Source: an uncultured Clostridiaceae bacterium
GTDB taxonomy: Bacteria > Bacillota > Clostridia > Lachnospirales > Lachnospiraceae
Reading direction: 5' to 3'
Assembly (NCBI GenBank): GCA_958441075.1
Contig: CAUCBQ010000139.1
Location: 1 to 5,329, forward strand
Length of the DNA stretch: 5,329 nucleotides
Shown: one piece after another, positions 1 through 5,329 of the stretch
How positions within the stretch are numbered: position 1 is the first letter of the stretch
Layout of the letters: each line of letters starts with the position of its first letter
Notes under the pieces: generated by a model
Seen by the model: only the letters and a program-made list of their open reading frames with translations
Database searches by the model: none
Told to the model about the DNA's origin: nothing
Translations under genes and position numbers: made by a program

Positions 1-954
1 AAGACACCAGGAGGGGCCAATATTACCATTGATTTATGGTGCGGAAACGGCAAGAGAACCCATGGAGACGGGAAAATGAAGCCGGGACATCAGATGGCAA
101 ATATGTGCGGCGGCAGGGCTATGCAGCCTAATTTAAGAAACGTACCGTTTGTTATTGATCCGTTCGCATTCAAGCAGGTGGATGCAGTTTTGGCTACTCA
201 TTATCATCAGGATCATATGTCGGCGGAGTGGGCTGCTCATGTGATTCAAAGCGGCATGACAACAACGGATGAAAACGGAAAGGAAATCCCCGTTCCATTT
301 ATCGGCCCTCAGAAATCAGTAGATACCTGGATTGGCTGGGGCGTTCCCGCAGAGCGCTGCCAGGTGGTTCATCCGGGAGATGTGATAAAGATTAAGGACA
401 TTGAGATTGTGTGCCTGGATTCTTTTGACCGGACCTGTATTGTAACAACCGATAAAACAGGACCTGACAGGGAAGAACTGACTGGAGTATGCCCTACCGA
501 TATGGATGAGAAGGCAGTTAATTACCTGGTAAAAACTCCGGGCGGAAATATTTACCATTCAGGTGATTCTCATTTCTCCATCTATTTTGCAAAGCACGGT
601 AAGGATCATGATATTGATGTGGCCTTTGGATCTTTCGGAGAAAATCCGGTGGGAATGCAGGATAAGATGACCTCCACAGATATTCTGCGCATGGCTGAAA
701 ACCTTAAGTGTAAGGTAGTAGTTCCGATTCACTGGGATGTATGGACAAACTTCCAGGCAGACTGTGAGGAAATCCGTCTTCTTTATGATTTTAAGAAGGA
801 CAGAAATGAGTATAAATTCCATCCGTTCTTCTGGCAGGTGGGCGGAAAATATGTATATCCCCAGGATAAGGACAAAATGTACTACCATCACCGCCGGGGC
901 TTTGAGGACTGTTTTGAGGCTCCTCAGAATATTCCGTTCCGTTCCTGTCTGTAA
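1..954 (+). CDS. ulaG: L-ascorbate-6-phosphate lactonase UlaG (5'-truncated by window edge)
   Basis: The protein is a cytoplasmic metallo-beta-lactamase-fold hydrolase. In the family it opens the lactone ring of L-ascorbate 6-phosphate to 3-keto-L-gulonate 6-phosphate, the first step after PTS uptake of ascorbate. The frame is open from base 1 (KTPGGANITIDLWCGNGK...), giving 317 residues before TAA. E. coli UlaG, as I recall it, is about 354 residues, so roughly 50 N-terminal residues lie upstream; the internal ATG at 76 is not the start. Visible metal ligands, numbered from base 1, are HYHQDH (H67, H69, D71, H72), H186 and D189 in YHSGDSH, and H244 in VPIHWDVW. Other strongly UlaG-like blocks are GHQM, LQPNLR-type QPNLRNVPFV, PFIGP, WIGWGVP, NFQAD and RGF(E/D)DCF near the C-terminus. 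A loop after the HxHxDH motif (about residues 85-94) looks several residues longer than in E. coli. The upstream operon is not visible. Family assignment is very secure; substrate is by homology. Confidence 0.95.
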   Translation, partial: KTPGGANITIDLWCGNGKRTHGDGKMKPGHQMANMCGGRAMQPNLRNVPFVIDPFAFKQVDAVLATHYHQDHMSAEWAAHVIQSGMTTTDENGKEIPVPFIGPQKSVDTWIGWGVPAERCQVVHPGDVIKIKDIEIVCLDSFDRTCIVTTDKTGPDREELTGVCPTDMDEKAVNYLVKTPGGNIYHSGDSHFSIYFAKHGKDHDIDVAFGSFGENPVGMQDKMTSTDILRMAENLKCKVVVPIHWDVWTNFQADCEEIRLLYDFKKDRNEYKFHPFFWQVGGKYVYPQDKDKMYYHHRRGFEDCFEAPQNIPFRSCL

Positions 955-1011
955 GAACATCACCTGCTGACTGGGAATGGTAAAGTACGCAGGAATTAAG
1001 GGACTTCTTCA

Positions 1012-1040
1012 TTGACACGGAAAACATAATCTGTTATAGT
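1012..1040 (+). promoter_or_regulatory. Sigma-A promoter for deaD, extended -10
   Basis: A perfect -35 box TTGACA (1012-1017) is followed after exactly 17 bp by TATAGT (1035-1040). A TG dinucleotide at 1032-1033 sits one base before the -10, forming an extended -10. Transcription would begin near A1046, giving a leader of about 97 nt before the helicase start codon. The match to the vegetative sigma consensus predicts a strong promoter. It lies about 60 bp after the ulaG stop codon, so the helicase is probably transcribed independently of ulaG. Confidence 0.87.
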
Positions 1041-1050
1041 AATTCACTGT

Positions 1051-1101
1051 ACGAAGCGAGAGGATGAAAAGCCGAGCGTGGCTGGCAACCTCTCGTTTTG
1101 T
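1051..1101 (+). promoter_or_regulatory. Structured 5' leader hairpin of deaD mRNA (possible attenuator or RBS switch)
   Basis: Bases 1051-1063 pair without interruption with 1089-1101: 13 pairs, two of them G-U, with the core CGAGAGG (1057-1063) against CCTCTCG (1089-1095). The 25-nt loop can form a small inner helix, AGCC (1070-1073) with GGCT (1080-1083). The 3' arm runs into TTTTGTT (1096-1102), so the structure resembles an intrinsic terminator with an imperfect U tract. It begins about five bases after the predicted transcription start. CCTCT (1089-1093) in the 3' arm can also pair with the helicase Shine-Dalgarno AGAGG (1125-1129). The hairpin is directly visible; a regulatory role is inferred. 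I do not recognise it as a named riboswitch class. Confidence 0.6.
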
Positions 1102-1124
1102 TGCGGTATAGACTGATAAATGAA

Positions 1125-1130
1125 AGAGGA
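1125..1130 (+). promoter_or_regulatory. Ribosome-binding site of deaD
   Basis: AGAGGA lies 12 nt before ATG 1143, slightly long but acceptable spacing. It selects ATG 1143 over the in-frame TTG at 1098, which sits inside the leader hairpin and has no Shine-Dalgarno. The same AGAGG string occurs in the 5' arm of the leader hairpin (1059-1063), so the hairpin 3' arm could pair with either copy. Confidence 0.7.
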
Positions 1131-1142
1131 AAACAGCAGTTC

Positions 1143-2840
1143 ATGGATATTGTGAAATTTGAAGAATTACAGTTAGACGAGCGGATCATCCGCGCTATTA
1201 CAGAAATGGGCTTTGAGGAGGCTTCTCCCATTCAGGCTCAGGCCATTCCCGTTGTGTTGGAGGGAAGAGATATTATCGGTCAGGCCCAGACCGGTACGGG
1301 AAAGACGGCAGCCTTTGGCCTTCCGCTTCTTCAGCGGGTTGACCCAAAGGTGAAAAAGCTTCAGGCCATCGTGCTTCTGCCCACAAGGGAGCTTGCGATC
1401 CAGGTGGCGGAGGAGCTGCGCCGTTTTGCCAAGTTTATGCATGGAATCAAGGTTCTGCCCATTTATGGAGGACAGGATATTGTGCGTCAGATCAGGGCTT
1501 TAAAGGACGGTACCCAGATCGTAGTGGGAACTCCGGGCCGTGTGATGGACCATATGCGCCGCAAAACCGTAAAAACGGACCATGTGCATACCGTTGTTCT
1601 GGATGAGGCGGATGAGATGTTAAATATGGGCTTTTTAGAGGATATGGAAACCATTTTAAGCCAGCTTCCCCAGGAGCGCCAGACACTGATGTTCTCTGCA
1701 ACCATGCCCCCGGCTATTGCGGAAATTGCCAGAAAATTCCAGACAGATCCTGTTACTGTCCGGGTAATCAAAAAGGAACTGACTGTTCCCAAAGTAACTC
1801 AGTATTATTATGAAGTAAAGCCTAAAAACAAGGTAGAGGTTATGTGCCGCCTTCTGGATCTGTATGACCCAAAGCTTTCTGTGGTATTCTGCAATACCAA
1901 GCGCCAGGTGGATGAGCTGGTTCAGGCCCTTCAGGGAAGAGGATACTTTGCAGAGGGCCTTCATGGAGATTTAAAACAGGTGCAGAGAGACCGTGTAATG
2001 GAAAGTTTCCGCAAGGGGCGCACGGATATTCTGGTGGCAACGGATGTGGCTGCCAGAGGCATTGATGTAGGAAATGTAGAGGCGGTGTTTAATTACGACA
2101 TTCCTCAGGATGATGAATATTATGTACACCGAATCGGACGTACAGGAAGAGCGGGACGGGAAGGAAAGGCATTCAGCCTGGTTGTAGGCAGAGAGGTATA
2201 CAAGCTCAGAGATATTCAGCGCTACTGTAAGACAAAGATCATTCCACAGGCGATTCCGTCTTTAAATGATATTACAGAGATCAAGGCAGAGAAGATTCTG
2301 GATCAGGTTCAGGAAACCTTAAATGACAGTGACTTGTCGAGGGTGGTAAATATTCTGGAGAAAAAGCTCATTGAGGAGGATTACACTTCTCTGGATGTGG
2401 CGGCAGCTCTTCTTAAGATGGCTATGGGAGACGACAATGAGGATATCATTGACAATTATCTTCCGGCAAGATCTTTAGACGATCTGGACAGCTTTGGAAG
2501 AAGCCGGGGAAGAGATCGGGGCCGCAGCACAAGAAACGGACGCAGAGGTGCTACTGACCGGGCTGCTGTGGATTATGTGATAAACGGAGCCCAGGAGCAT
2601 ATGGCCCGTCTGTTCATCAATATCGGAAAGGCACAGCGCGTAACTCCGGGGGACATCCTTGGGGCTGTGGCCGGAGAATCCGGTATTCCGGGCCGTCTGG
2701 TGGGAAGTATTGATATGTATGACGGCTATACCTTTGTAGATGTGCCGGCAGAGTATGCGGAGAACGTTTTAAAGGCCATGAGCCATGCAAAGATACGGGG
2801 CAGAAACGTCCATGTGGAAAAAGCAAATTCCAGACGGTAG
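1143..2840 (+). CDS. deaD: DEAD-box ATP-dependent RNA helicase, DeaD/CshA type with DbpA RNA-binding domain
   Basis: The 565-residue cytoplasmic protein should use ATP to unwind short RNA duplexes; relatives act in ribosome assembly, mRNA turnover and cold adaptation. The helicase core is complete: Q motif with F24 and Q31, motif I AQTGTGKT (48-55), Ia PTRELA (80-85), Ib TPGR (130-133), II DEAD (154-157), III SAT (185-187), IV VVFCNTK (247-253), V ATDVAARGID (299-308) and VI HRIGRTGRAGR (329-339). A helical region follows (about 370-440). Next comes an Arg/Gly-rich linker (452-469, GRSRGRDRGRSTRNGRRG), then a DbpA-type RRM-like domain (about 476-561) with the sequence ARLFINIG and FVDVP strands. 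DbpA itself recognises 23S rRNA hairpin 92, but DeaD/CshA proteins carry the same fold with looser specificity, and the long linker fits DeaD better. The start is ATG 1143, since most relatives begin a few residues before the FxxLxL element seen here at F6. It has its own strong promoter and a structured leader. The symbol deaD could equally be cshA. Confidence 0.95.
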   Translation: MDIVKFEELQLDERIIRAITEMGFEEASPIQAQAIPVVLEGRDIIGQAQTGTGKTAAFGLPLLQRVDPKVKKLQAIVLLPTRELAIQVAEELRRFAKFMHGIKVLPIYGGQDIVRQIRALKDGTQIVVGTPGRVMDHMRRKTVKTDHVHTVVLDEADEMLNMGFLEDMETILSQLPQERQTLMFSATMPPAIAEIARKFQTDPVTVRVIKKELTVPKVTQYYYEVKPKNKVEVMCRLLDLYDPKLSVVFCNTKRQVDELVQALQGRGYFAEGLHGDLKQVQRDRVMESFRKGRTDILVATDVAARGIDVGNVEAVFNYDIPQDDEYYVHRIGRTGRAGREGKAFSLVVGREVYKLRDIQRYCKTKIIPQAIPSLNDITEIKAEKILDQVQETLNDSDLSRVVNILEKKLIEEDYTSLDVAAALLKMAMGDDNEDIIDNYLPARSLDDLDSFGRSRGRDRGRSTRNGRRGATDRAAVDYVINGAQEHMARLFINIGKAQRVTPGDILGAVAGESGIPGRLVGSIDMYDGYTFVDVPAEYAENVLKAMSHAKIRGRNVHVEKANSRR

Positions 2841-2854
2841 CAGAACGTAAAGAG

Positions 2855-2861
2855 AGAAGGG
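2855..2861 (+). promoter_or_regulatory. Ribosome-binding site selecting a GTG start for ybaK
   Basis: AGAAGGG ends 7 nt before GTG 2869, ideal spacing. The first in-frame ATG (2911) has no comparable site, and starting there would remove the N-terminal helix of the YbaK fold. This makes GTG the likely start. Confidence 0.75.
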
Positions 2862-2868
2862 ATCAGCT

Positions 2869-3360
2869 GTGAAGGCAAAAAAAGCAGAGGAAACAGTAAA
2901 AACGAATGTAATGCGTCTTTTGGAGGCAGCAGGCATCCGGTTTGAAACAGGAACCTATGAGGTAGATGAAAATGACCTTTCCGGCAGCCATGCCGCAGAT
3001 CTTATGGGTGTGGACCATGATGCCATGTACAAAACACTGGTGTTAAAGGGAGAGAAAAAGGGATATCTGGTGTGCTGTATTCCTGTGGATGAGGAGCTGG
3101 ATCTCAAAAAGGTGGCAAAGGCAGCCGGAGAGAAGAAGGTGGAGATGATCCATGTAAAAGATATGCTCTCCGTGACAGGCTATATAAGGGGCGGCTGTTC
3201 TCCGGTTGGAATGAAAAAGAAATTCCCTACCTATATCGAGGAAACAGCCCAGATTTATGATAAAATTACAATCAGTGCCGGTCAGAGAGGCGTCCAGGTA
3301 ACTCTGGCACCGGAAGCTTTAAGAGAATATGTGAACGGAGTCTTTGCCTCTCTGGTTTGA
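2869..3360 (+). CDS. ybaK: YbaK/EbsC-family aminoacyl-tRNA deacylase (Cys-tRNA(Pro) deacylase)
   Basis: The 163-residue cytoplasmic protein is a stand-alone trans-editing factor. In characterised YbaK, it hydrolyses Cys-tRNA(Pro) made in error by prolyl-tRNA synthetase. The whole length matches the single-domain family (about 155-165 residues). Visible markers are YKTL (54-57), whose K55 corresponds to the essential lysine, LDLKKVAKA (78-86), KKVEM (89-93), GYIRGGCSPVG (104-114), the KKFPTYIEE stretch (117-125) and SAGQRG (136-141). The start is GTG with a well-placed Shine-Dalgarno. The gene begins 28 nt after the helicase stop with no terminator between, so the two are probably co-transcribed from the promoter at 1012-1040. 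No clear intrinsic terminator follows before the 6S promoter. Family membership is secure. Cys-tRNA(Pro) as substrate is by homology, since related ProX and YeaK proteins prefer other tRNAs. Confidence 0.93.
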   Translation: MKAKKAEETVKTNVMRLLEAAGIRFETGTYEVDENDLSGSHAADLMGVDHDAMYKTLVLKGEKKGYLVCCIPVDEELDLKKVAKAAGEKKVEMIHVKDMLSVTGYIRGGCSPVGMKKKFPTYIEETAQIYDKITISAGQRGVQVTLAPEALREYVNGVFASLV

Positions 3361-3393
3361 AGTCGCCGAGTTTAAACTTTGAGAAAAATCAGC

Positions 3394-3422
3394 TTGAAAA
3401 ACACAACACTTTGGGTTATAAT
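3394..3422 (+). promoter_or_regulatory. Sigma-A promoter of the 6S RNA gene
   Basis: TTGAAA (3394-3399) and a perfect TATAAT (3417-3422) are separated by 17 bp. The predicted start, about A3429, is roughly 16 nt before the first pair of the 6S closing stem. The -35 box begins 34 bp after the ybaK stop, so the RNA has its own promoter and does not depend on read-through. Confidence 0.88.
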
Positions 3423-3428
3423 AAGGCC

Positions 3429-3630
3429 ATGATAAACGAGACAGATTTGTGATTCCTGGGGTGTTCGATTTCTTACCAATTTTGAACCTACATTTGACAA
3501 AAGGGATTCCAATATTTTTAAGCGGATGTCATGCCTCCGTACGAGTGGAAGGCAGAAGCTTAAGTGAGGTTGCCCACCTAGCATTGCTAGGCGTCAATAT
3601 GTAAGAGCCGGCACCTTGGGGTCACAGATG
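3429..3630 (+). ncRNA. ssrS: 6S RNA (SsrS), complete
   Basis: 6S RNA mimics an open promoter and binds the vegetative-sigma RNA polymerase holoenzyme, lowering transcription in stationary phase until release by pRNA synthesis. The region has no plausible protein gene and folds as the family requires. A closing stem pairs 3445-3463 with 3612-3629: 18 pairs with one bulge at T3457 and several G-U pairs. It carries the signature GGTGTTCG on the 5' side and GCCGGCACC on the 3' side, comparable to GATGTTCG and GGCGGCATC in E. coli 6S. A central bubble follows, with a small perfect hairpin in its 3' strand (CCTAGC 3577-3582 with GCTAGG 3586-3591). The terminal arm pairs AACCT/CATTT (3485-3495, one bulge) with 3562-3571, then AAGC/GCTT (3520-3523 with 3558-3561), and ends in a GCC-TCC/GGA-AGGC hairpin (3533-3553). 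The length of about 200 nt is typical. Ends are inferred from the promoter and stem; the primary transcript probably extends to the terminator at 3634-3666. Confidence 0.9.
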
Positions 3631-3633
3631 ATA

Positions 3634-3666
3634 AAAGCAGCGGGGGTATTCTCGCTGCTTTATTTT
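3634..3666 (+). terminator. Intrinsic terminator of the 6S RNA gene
   Basis: AAAGCAGCGGG (3634-3644) pairs with CTCGCTGCTTT (3651-3661) in an 11-bp stem including one G-U pair. The loop is six bases and is followed by a U-rich tract, TTTATTTT (3659-3666). The placement directly after the 6S closing stem fits termination of that RNA. It ends only 19 bp before the next start codon, so it also insulates or partly attenuates the downstream gene. Confidence 0.9.
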
Positions 3667-3671
3667 ATATC

Positions 3672-3676
3672 GGGAG
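3672..3676 (+). promoter_or_regulatory. Ribosome-binding site of the SpoIID-domain gene
   Basis: GGGAG lies 9 nt before ATG 3686. The AAGGG at 3680-3684 is too close to the ATG to serve. This site sets the start at 3686 rather than the in-frame ATG at 3704, which would cut into the membrane segment. Confidence 0.65.
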
Positions 3677-3685
3677 AATAAGGGT

Positions 3686-5329
3686 ATGAATGGTAAAAAT
3701 AAAATGTTTGCCTGGATCGCCGGTATGATTGGCGTTGTTATTCTGCTGACAGTGGTGATTGTGCGGATGGAACCGGAAAAAGAAGGAATCACCCGTGCGG
3801 AGGCTTCCAAGGCTCTGGCCCTGATGCTGGCGGACCGGCAGGAATGTGAGGCCGCAGCCCGACAGAGGGAAAAGTCCTGGTTTTCAGAGCAGGAGCAGGA
3901 TAACTGGTTTGTAAAATACATGGACCTGCTCTATGAAAGAGGATATTTAAATCCGGAACTGACTCCTGCGGATTTAGAAAGCAGCCAGAAGGAGCTTACA
4001 TATCATGAGGCGGCTTATATAGTGTCGAAATTTTCCGGCCATTTAAAGCGCCGGGTGGGACTAAAGGATAAAAACAGGCAGAAGCCTTTTCCGGCAGATT
4101 TGTGGTGGGAGCTTTACCGGGAGATTTTAAAGGAAAAGGATTCGGATGGAAATGTAAAAGAGGTCACGGCTATTTTATATGGAACTCCTTCCAATATTCA
4201 GGGAGCGCCCAGCTGGACCGCATATACCACAGAGGGAGAGTACGGATTTCAGGGGCTGGCCCTGGACGTCTGGCTGGATCATGAAATCCGGTTTATGGTG
4301 CGTGGAAATGAGATAGCCGCTGTGACAGAAGTGAAAAGCGGCAGCGTAGTTTACCGCAATATATGGCTTTCCGAGGTAAAGGACGGGGTGTTTAAGGCAT
4401 ATATGGGGGCGGCGTCCAGAGAATTTAAGACAGAGGGAAAGCTGGCAGATGAAGCTAAGAGGACAGAGGACCGTCTGGCTCCTAATCTGGCTGATCTCTA
4501 TGTGGAGGATGGCTGTCTCAGCCGGGTGACTGTAAAAAAGGAGCGTATCCATGGAAAGATTCTTTCTGTTACAGAGGATACAGTAGAAATTGAAGGCTAT
4601 GGAACCATTCCTCTGGATGAAAATTTTTATGTATATAAGCTTTTTGGTGAATTCAGTGTTCTGGGAGCGGCAGACATCCTGGTAGGCTATGATTTGCAGG
4701 AATTTGTAGCAGCAGACGGAAAGCTTTGTGCGGCCCTTCTGGAACGGCCTTTTGACGCCAGAACCATCCGTGTGCTTTTGATGGATACAGGCTTTAAAAA
4801 TCTGTTCCACAAAAAGGCAGAGATTGAATTAAACTGCGATGCCAGACTGATCTGCAAAAATGACGATGGAGACAGCAGGGAAAGCGTTCTGAAGAAAGGG
4901 GAGATACTGACCCTGACTGTGGAGGATAAACGGCTGAACAATGGACGTATGACCATTATTCCTGAAAATGAGGAGGGAATTACCATCCGGTCACTGGAAC
5001 GGGGACAGGGGCAGCCGGTGTACAGCGGTTCTCTGGAGATAAAAAAGGAGGAAGAGGGGCTGGTTCTGGTCAATGAGCTGTATCTGGAGGATTATCTGAA
5101 AAAGGTTGTTCCCAGCGAGATGCCCGCTTCTTATGAAAAAGAGGCGCTAAAGGCTCAGGCAGTCTGTGCAAGAACCTATGCTTACCGCCAGATTCAGGGA
5201 AATACATATGGGGAGTACGGAGCCCATGTAGACGACAGCACCAGCTTTCAGGTTTACAATAATATTCAGACCAACGAGCGAACCAGTCAGGCTGTGGATG
5301 AAACCTATGGTCAGATGCTTGTTTTTGAG
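3686..5329 (+). CDS. Membrane-anchored SpoIID/LytB-domain protein (3'-truncated by window edge)
   Basis: The frame is open from ATG 3686 to the end of the window, 548 codons without a stop. Residues 7-26 form one hydrophobic segment after a basic start (MNGKNK), so the protein is probably anchored with its bulk outside. Residues 35-48 (ITRAEASKALALML) and about 74-115 (W74, RGYLNPELTP, LTYHEAAYIVSKF) resemble degenerate S-layer-homology motifs. A long beta-rich region follows, including RIHGKILSV (from 287) and TIRVLLMDTGF (360-370). The SpoIID domain starts at about 446: LYLEDYLKKVVPSEMP, then EALKAQAVCARTYAYRQI, then VDDSTSFQVY. E478 in PSEMP matches the catalytic glutamate of SpoIID lytic transglycosylases, which cleave denuded peptidoglycan glycan strands. 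The rest of the domain lies outside the window. B. subtilis SpoIID is much shorter before this domain, so this is a SpoIID-like paralogue rather than certain spoIID. The gene follows the 6S terminator and shows no promoter of its own. Confidence 0.88.
   Translation, partial: MNGKNKMFAWIAGMIGVVILLTVVIVRMEPEKEGITRAEASKALALMLADRQECEAAARQREKSWFSEQEQDNWFVKYMDLLYERGYLNPELTPADLESSQKELTYHEAAYIVSKFSGHLKRRVGLKDKNRQKPFPADLWWELYREILKEKDSDGNVKEVTAILYGTPSNIQGAPSWTAYTTEGEYGFQGLALDVWLDHEIRFMVRGNEIAAVTEVKSGSVVYRNIWLSEVKDGVFKAYMGAASREFKTEGKLADEAKRTEDRLAPNLADLYVEDGCLSRVTVKKERIHGKILSVTEDTVEIEGYGTIPLDENFYVYKLFGEFSVLGAADILVGYDLQEFVAADGKLCAALLERPFDARTIRVLLMDTGFKNLFHKKAEIELNCDARLICKNDDGDSRESVLKKGEILTLTVEDKRLNNGRMTIIPENEEGITIRSLERGQGQPVYSGSLEIKKEEEGLVLVNELYLEDYLKKVVPSEMPASYEKEALKAQAVCARTYAYRQIQGNTYGEYGAHVDDSTSFQVYNNIQTNERTSQAVDETYGQMLVFE

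Noticed and set aside
963..993. CCTGC...GCAGG inverted repeat after ulaG as a terminator
   Set aside because: The stem is only 5 bp with a 21-base loop and no U tract follows, so it cannot be supported as an intrinsic terminator.
1098..1142. TTG at 1098 as the helicase start, adding 15 residues
   Set aside because: It lies inside the leader hairpin, has no Shine-Dalgarno, and the added residues do not resemble helicase N-termini. ATG 1143 has an RBS and fits the family start.
1046..1142. A named riboswitch (c-di-GMP, THF, ZTP, fluoride, guanidine) in the deaD leader
   Set aside because: The leader is short and lacks the conserved motifs I know for these classes. A simple hairpin with an alternative RBS pairing is all that can be supported.
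3372..3584. Minus-strand 70-codon open frame across the ybaK downstream region
   Set aside because: It is antisense to the 6S RNA gene, has no recognisable protein features, and the + strand structure explains the sequence fully.
3429..3630. tmRNA, SRP RNA or RNase P RNA as alternative identities for the structured RNA
   Set aside because: There is no tRNA-like end or tag reading frame for tmRNA, no conserved SRP Alu/domain IV loop motifs, and the length and conserved blocks do not fit RNase P. The closing-stem signatures and the bubble layout fit 6S.
4175..4810. Minus-strand 211-codon open frame
   Set aside because: It lies wholly within the SpoIID-domain gene on the other strand, has a cysteine- and histidine-rich composition without recognisable domains, and is best explained as a shadow frame.

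Overview
The window reads as ordinary chromosome of a low-to-moderate GC Firmicute, most likely a gut-type member of the Clostridia (Lachnospiraceae-like). The supports are AGGAGG-type ribosome sites, sigma-A style promoters with 17-bp spacers, a Clostridia/Bacilli-style 6S RNA, a SpoIID-domain protein and codon usage rich in AGA, GGA and AAG. The assignment to family is inference. All genes lie on the + strand.

Layout: (1) 1-954 is the 3' part of ulaG, a metal-dependent L-ascorbate-6-phosphate lactonase whose first ~50 codons lie outside the window. (2) 955-1142 is intergenic. It holds a near-consensus extended -10 promoter and a structured leader. (3) 1143-2840 is a DEAD-box RNA helicase of the DeaD/CshA group with a C-terminal DbpA-type RNA-binding domain. 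(4) 2869-3360 is a YbaK/EbsC aminoacyl-tRNA deacylase, probably co-transcribed with the helicase. (5) 3361-3685 contains no protein gene. It carries a complete 6S RNA gene with its own promoter and intrinsic terminator. (6) 3686-5329 is a membrane-anchored SpoIID/LytB-domain protein that runs off the right edge.

How the genes fit together: the helicase and deacylase are translation and RNA-quality housekeeping functions. The 6S RNA is the global RNA polymerase regulator that accumulates in stationary phase. The SpoIID-type protein acts on cell-wall glycan outside the membrane. UlaG belongs to ascorbate catabolism and is not obviously linked to its neighbours. I see no mobile element, CRISPR array, tRNA, rRNA or foreign-looking stretch.

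The two places most worth a second look are both non-coding. One is the deaD leader, where a 13-bp hairpin arm can alternatively pair with the ribosome-binding site. The other is the 6S locus, whose terminator lies so close to the next gene that this gene has no visible promoter of its own. I found no evidence of a previously undescribed multi-gene system.
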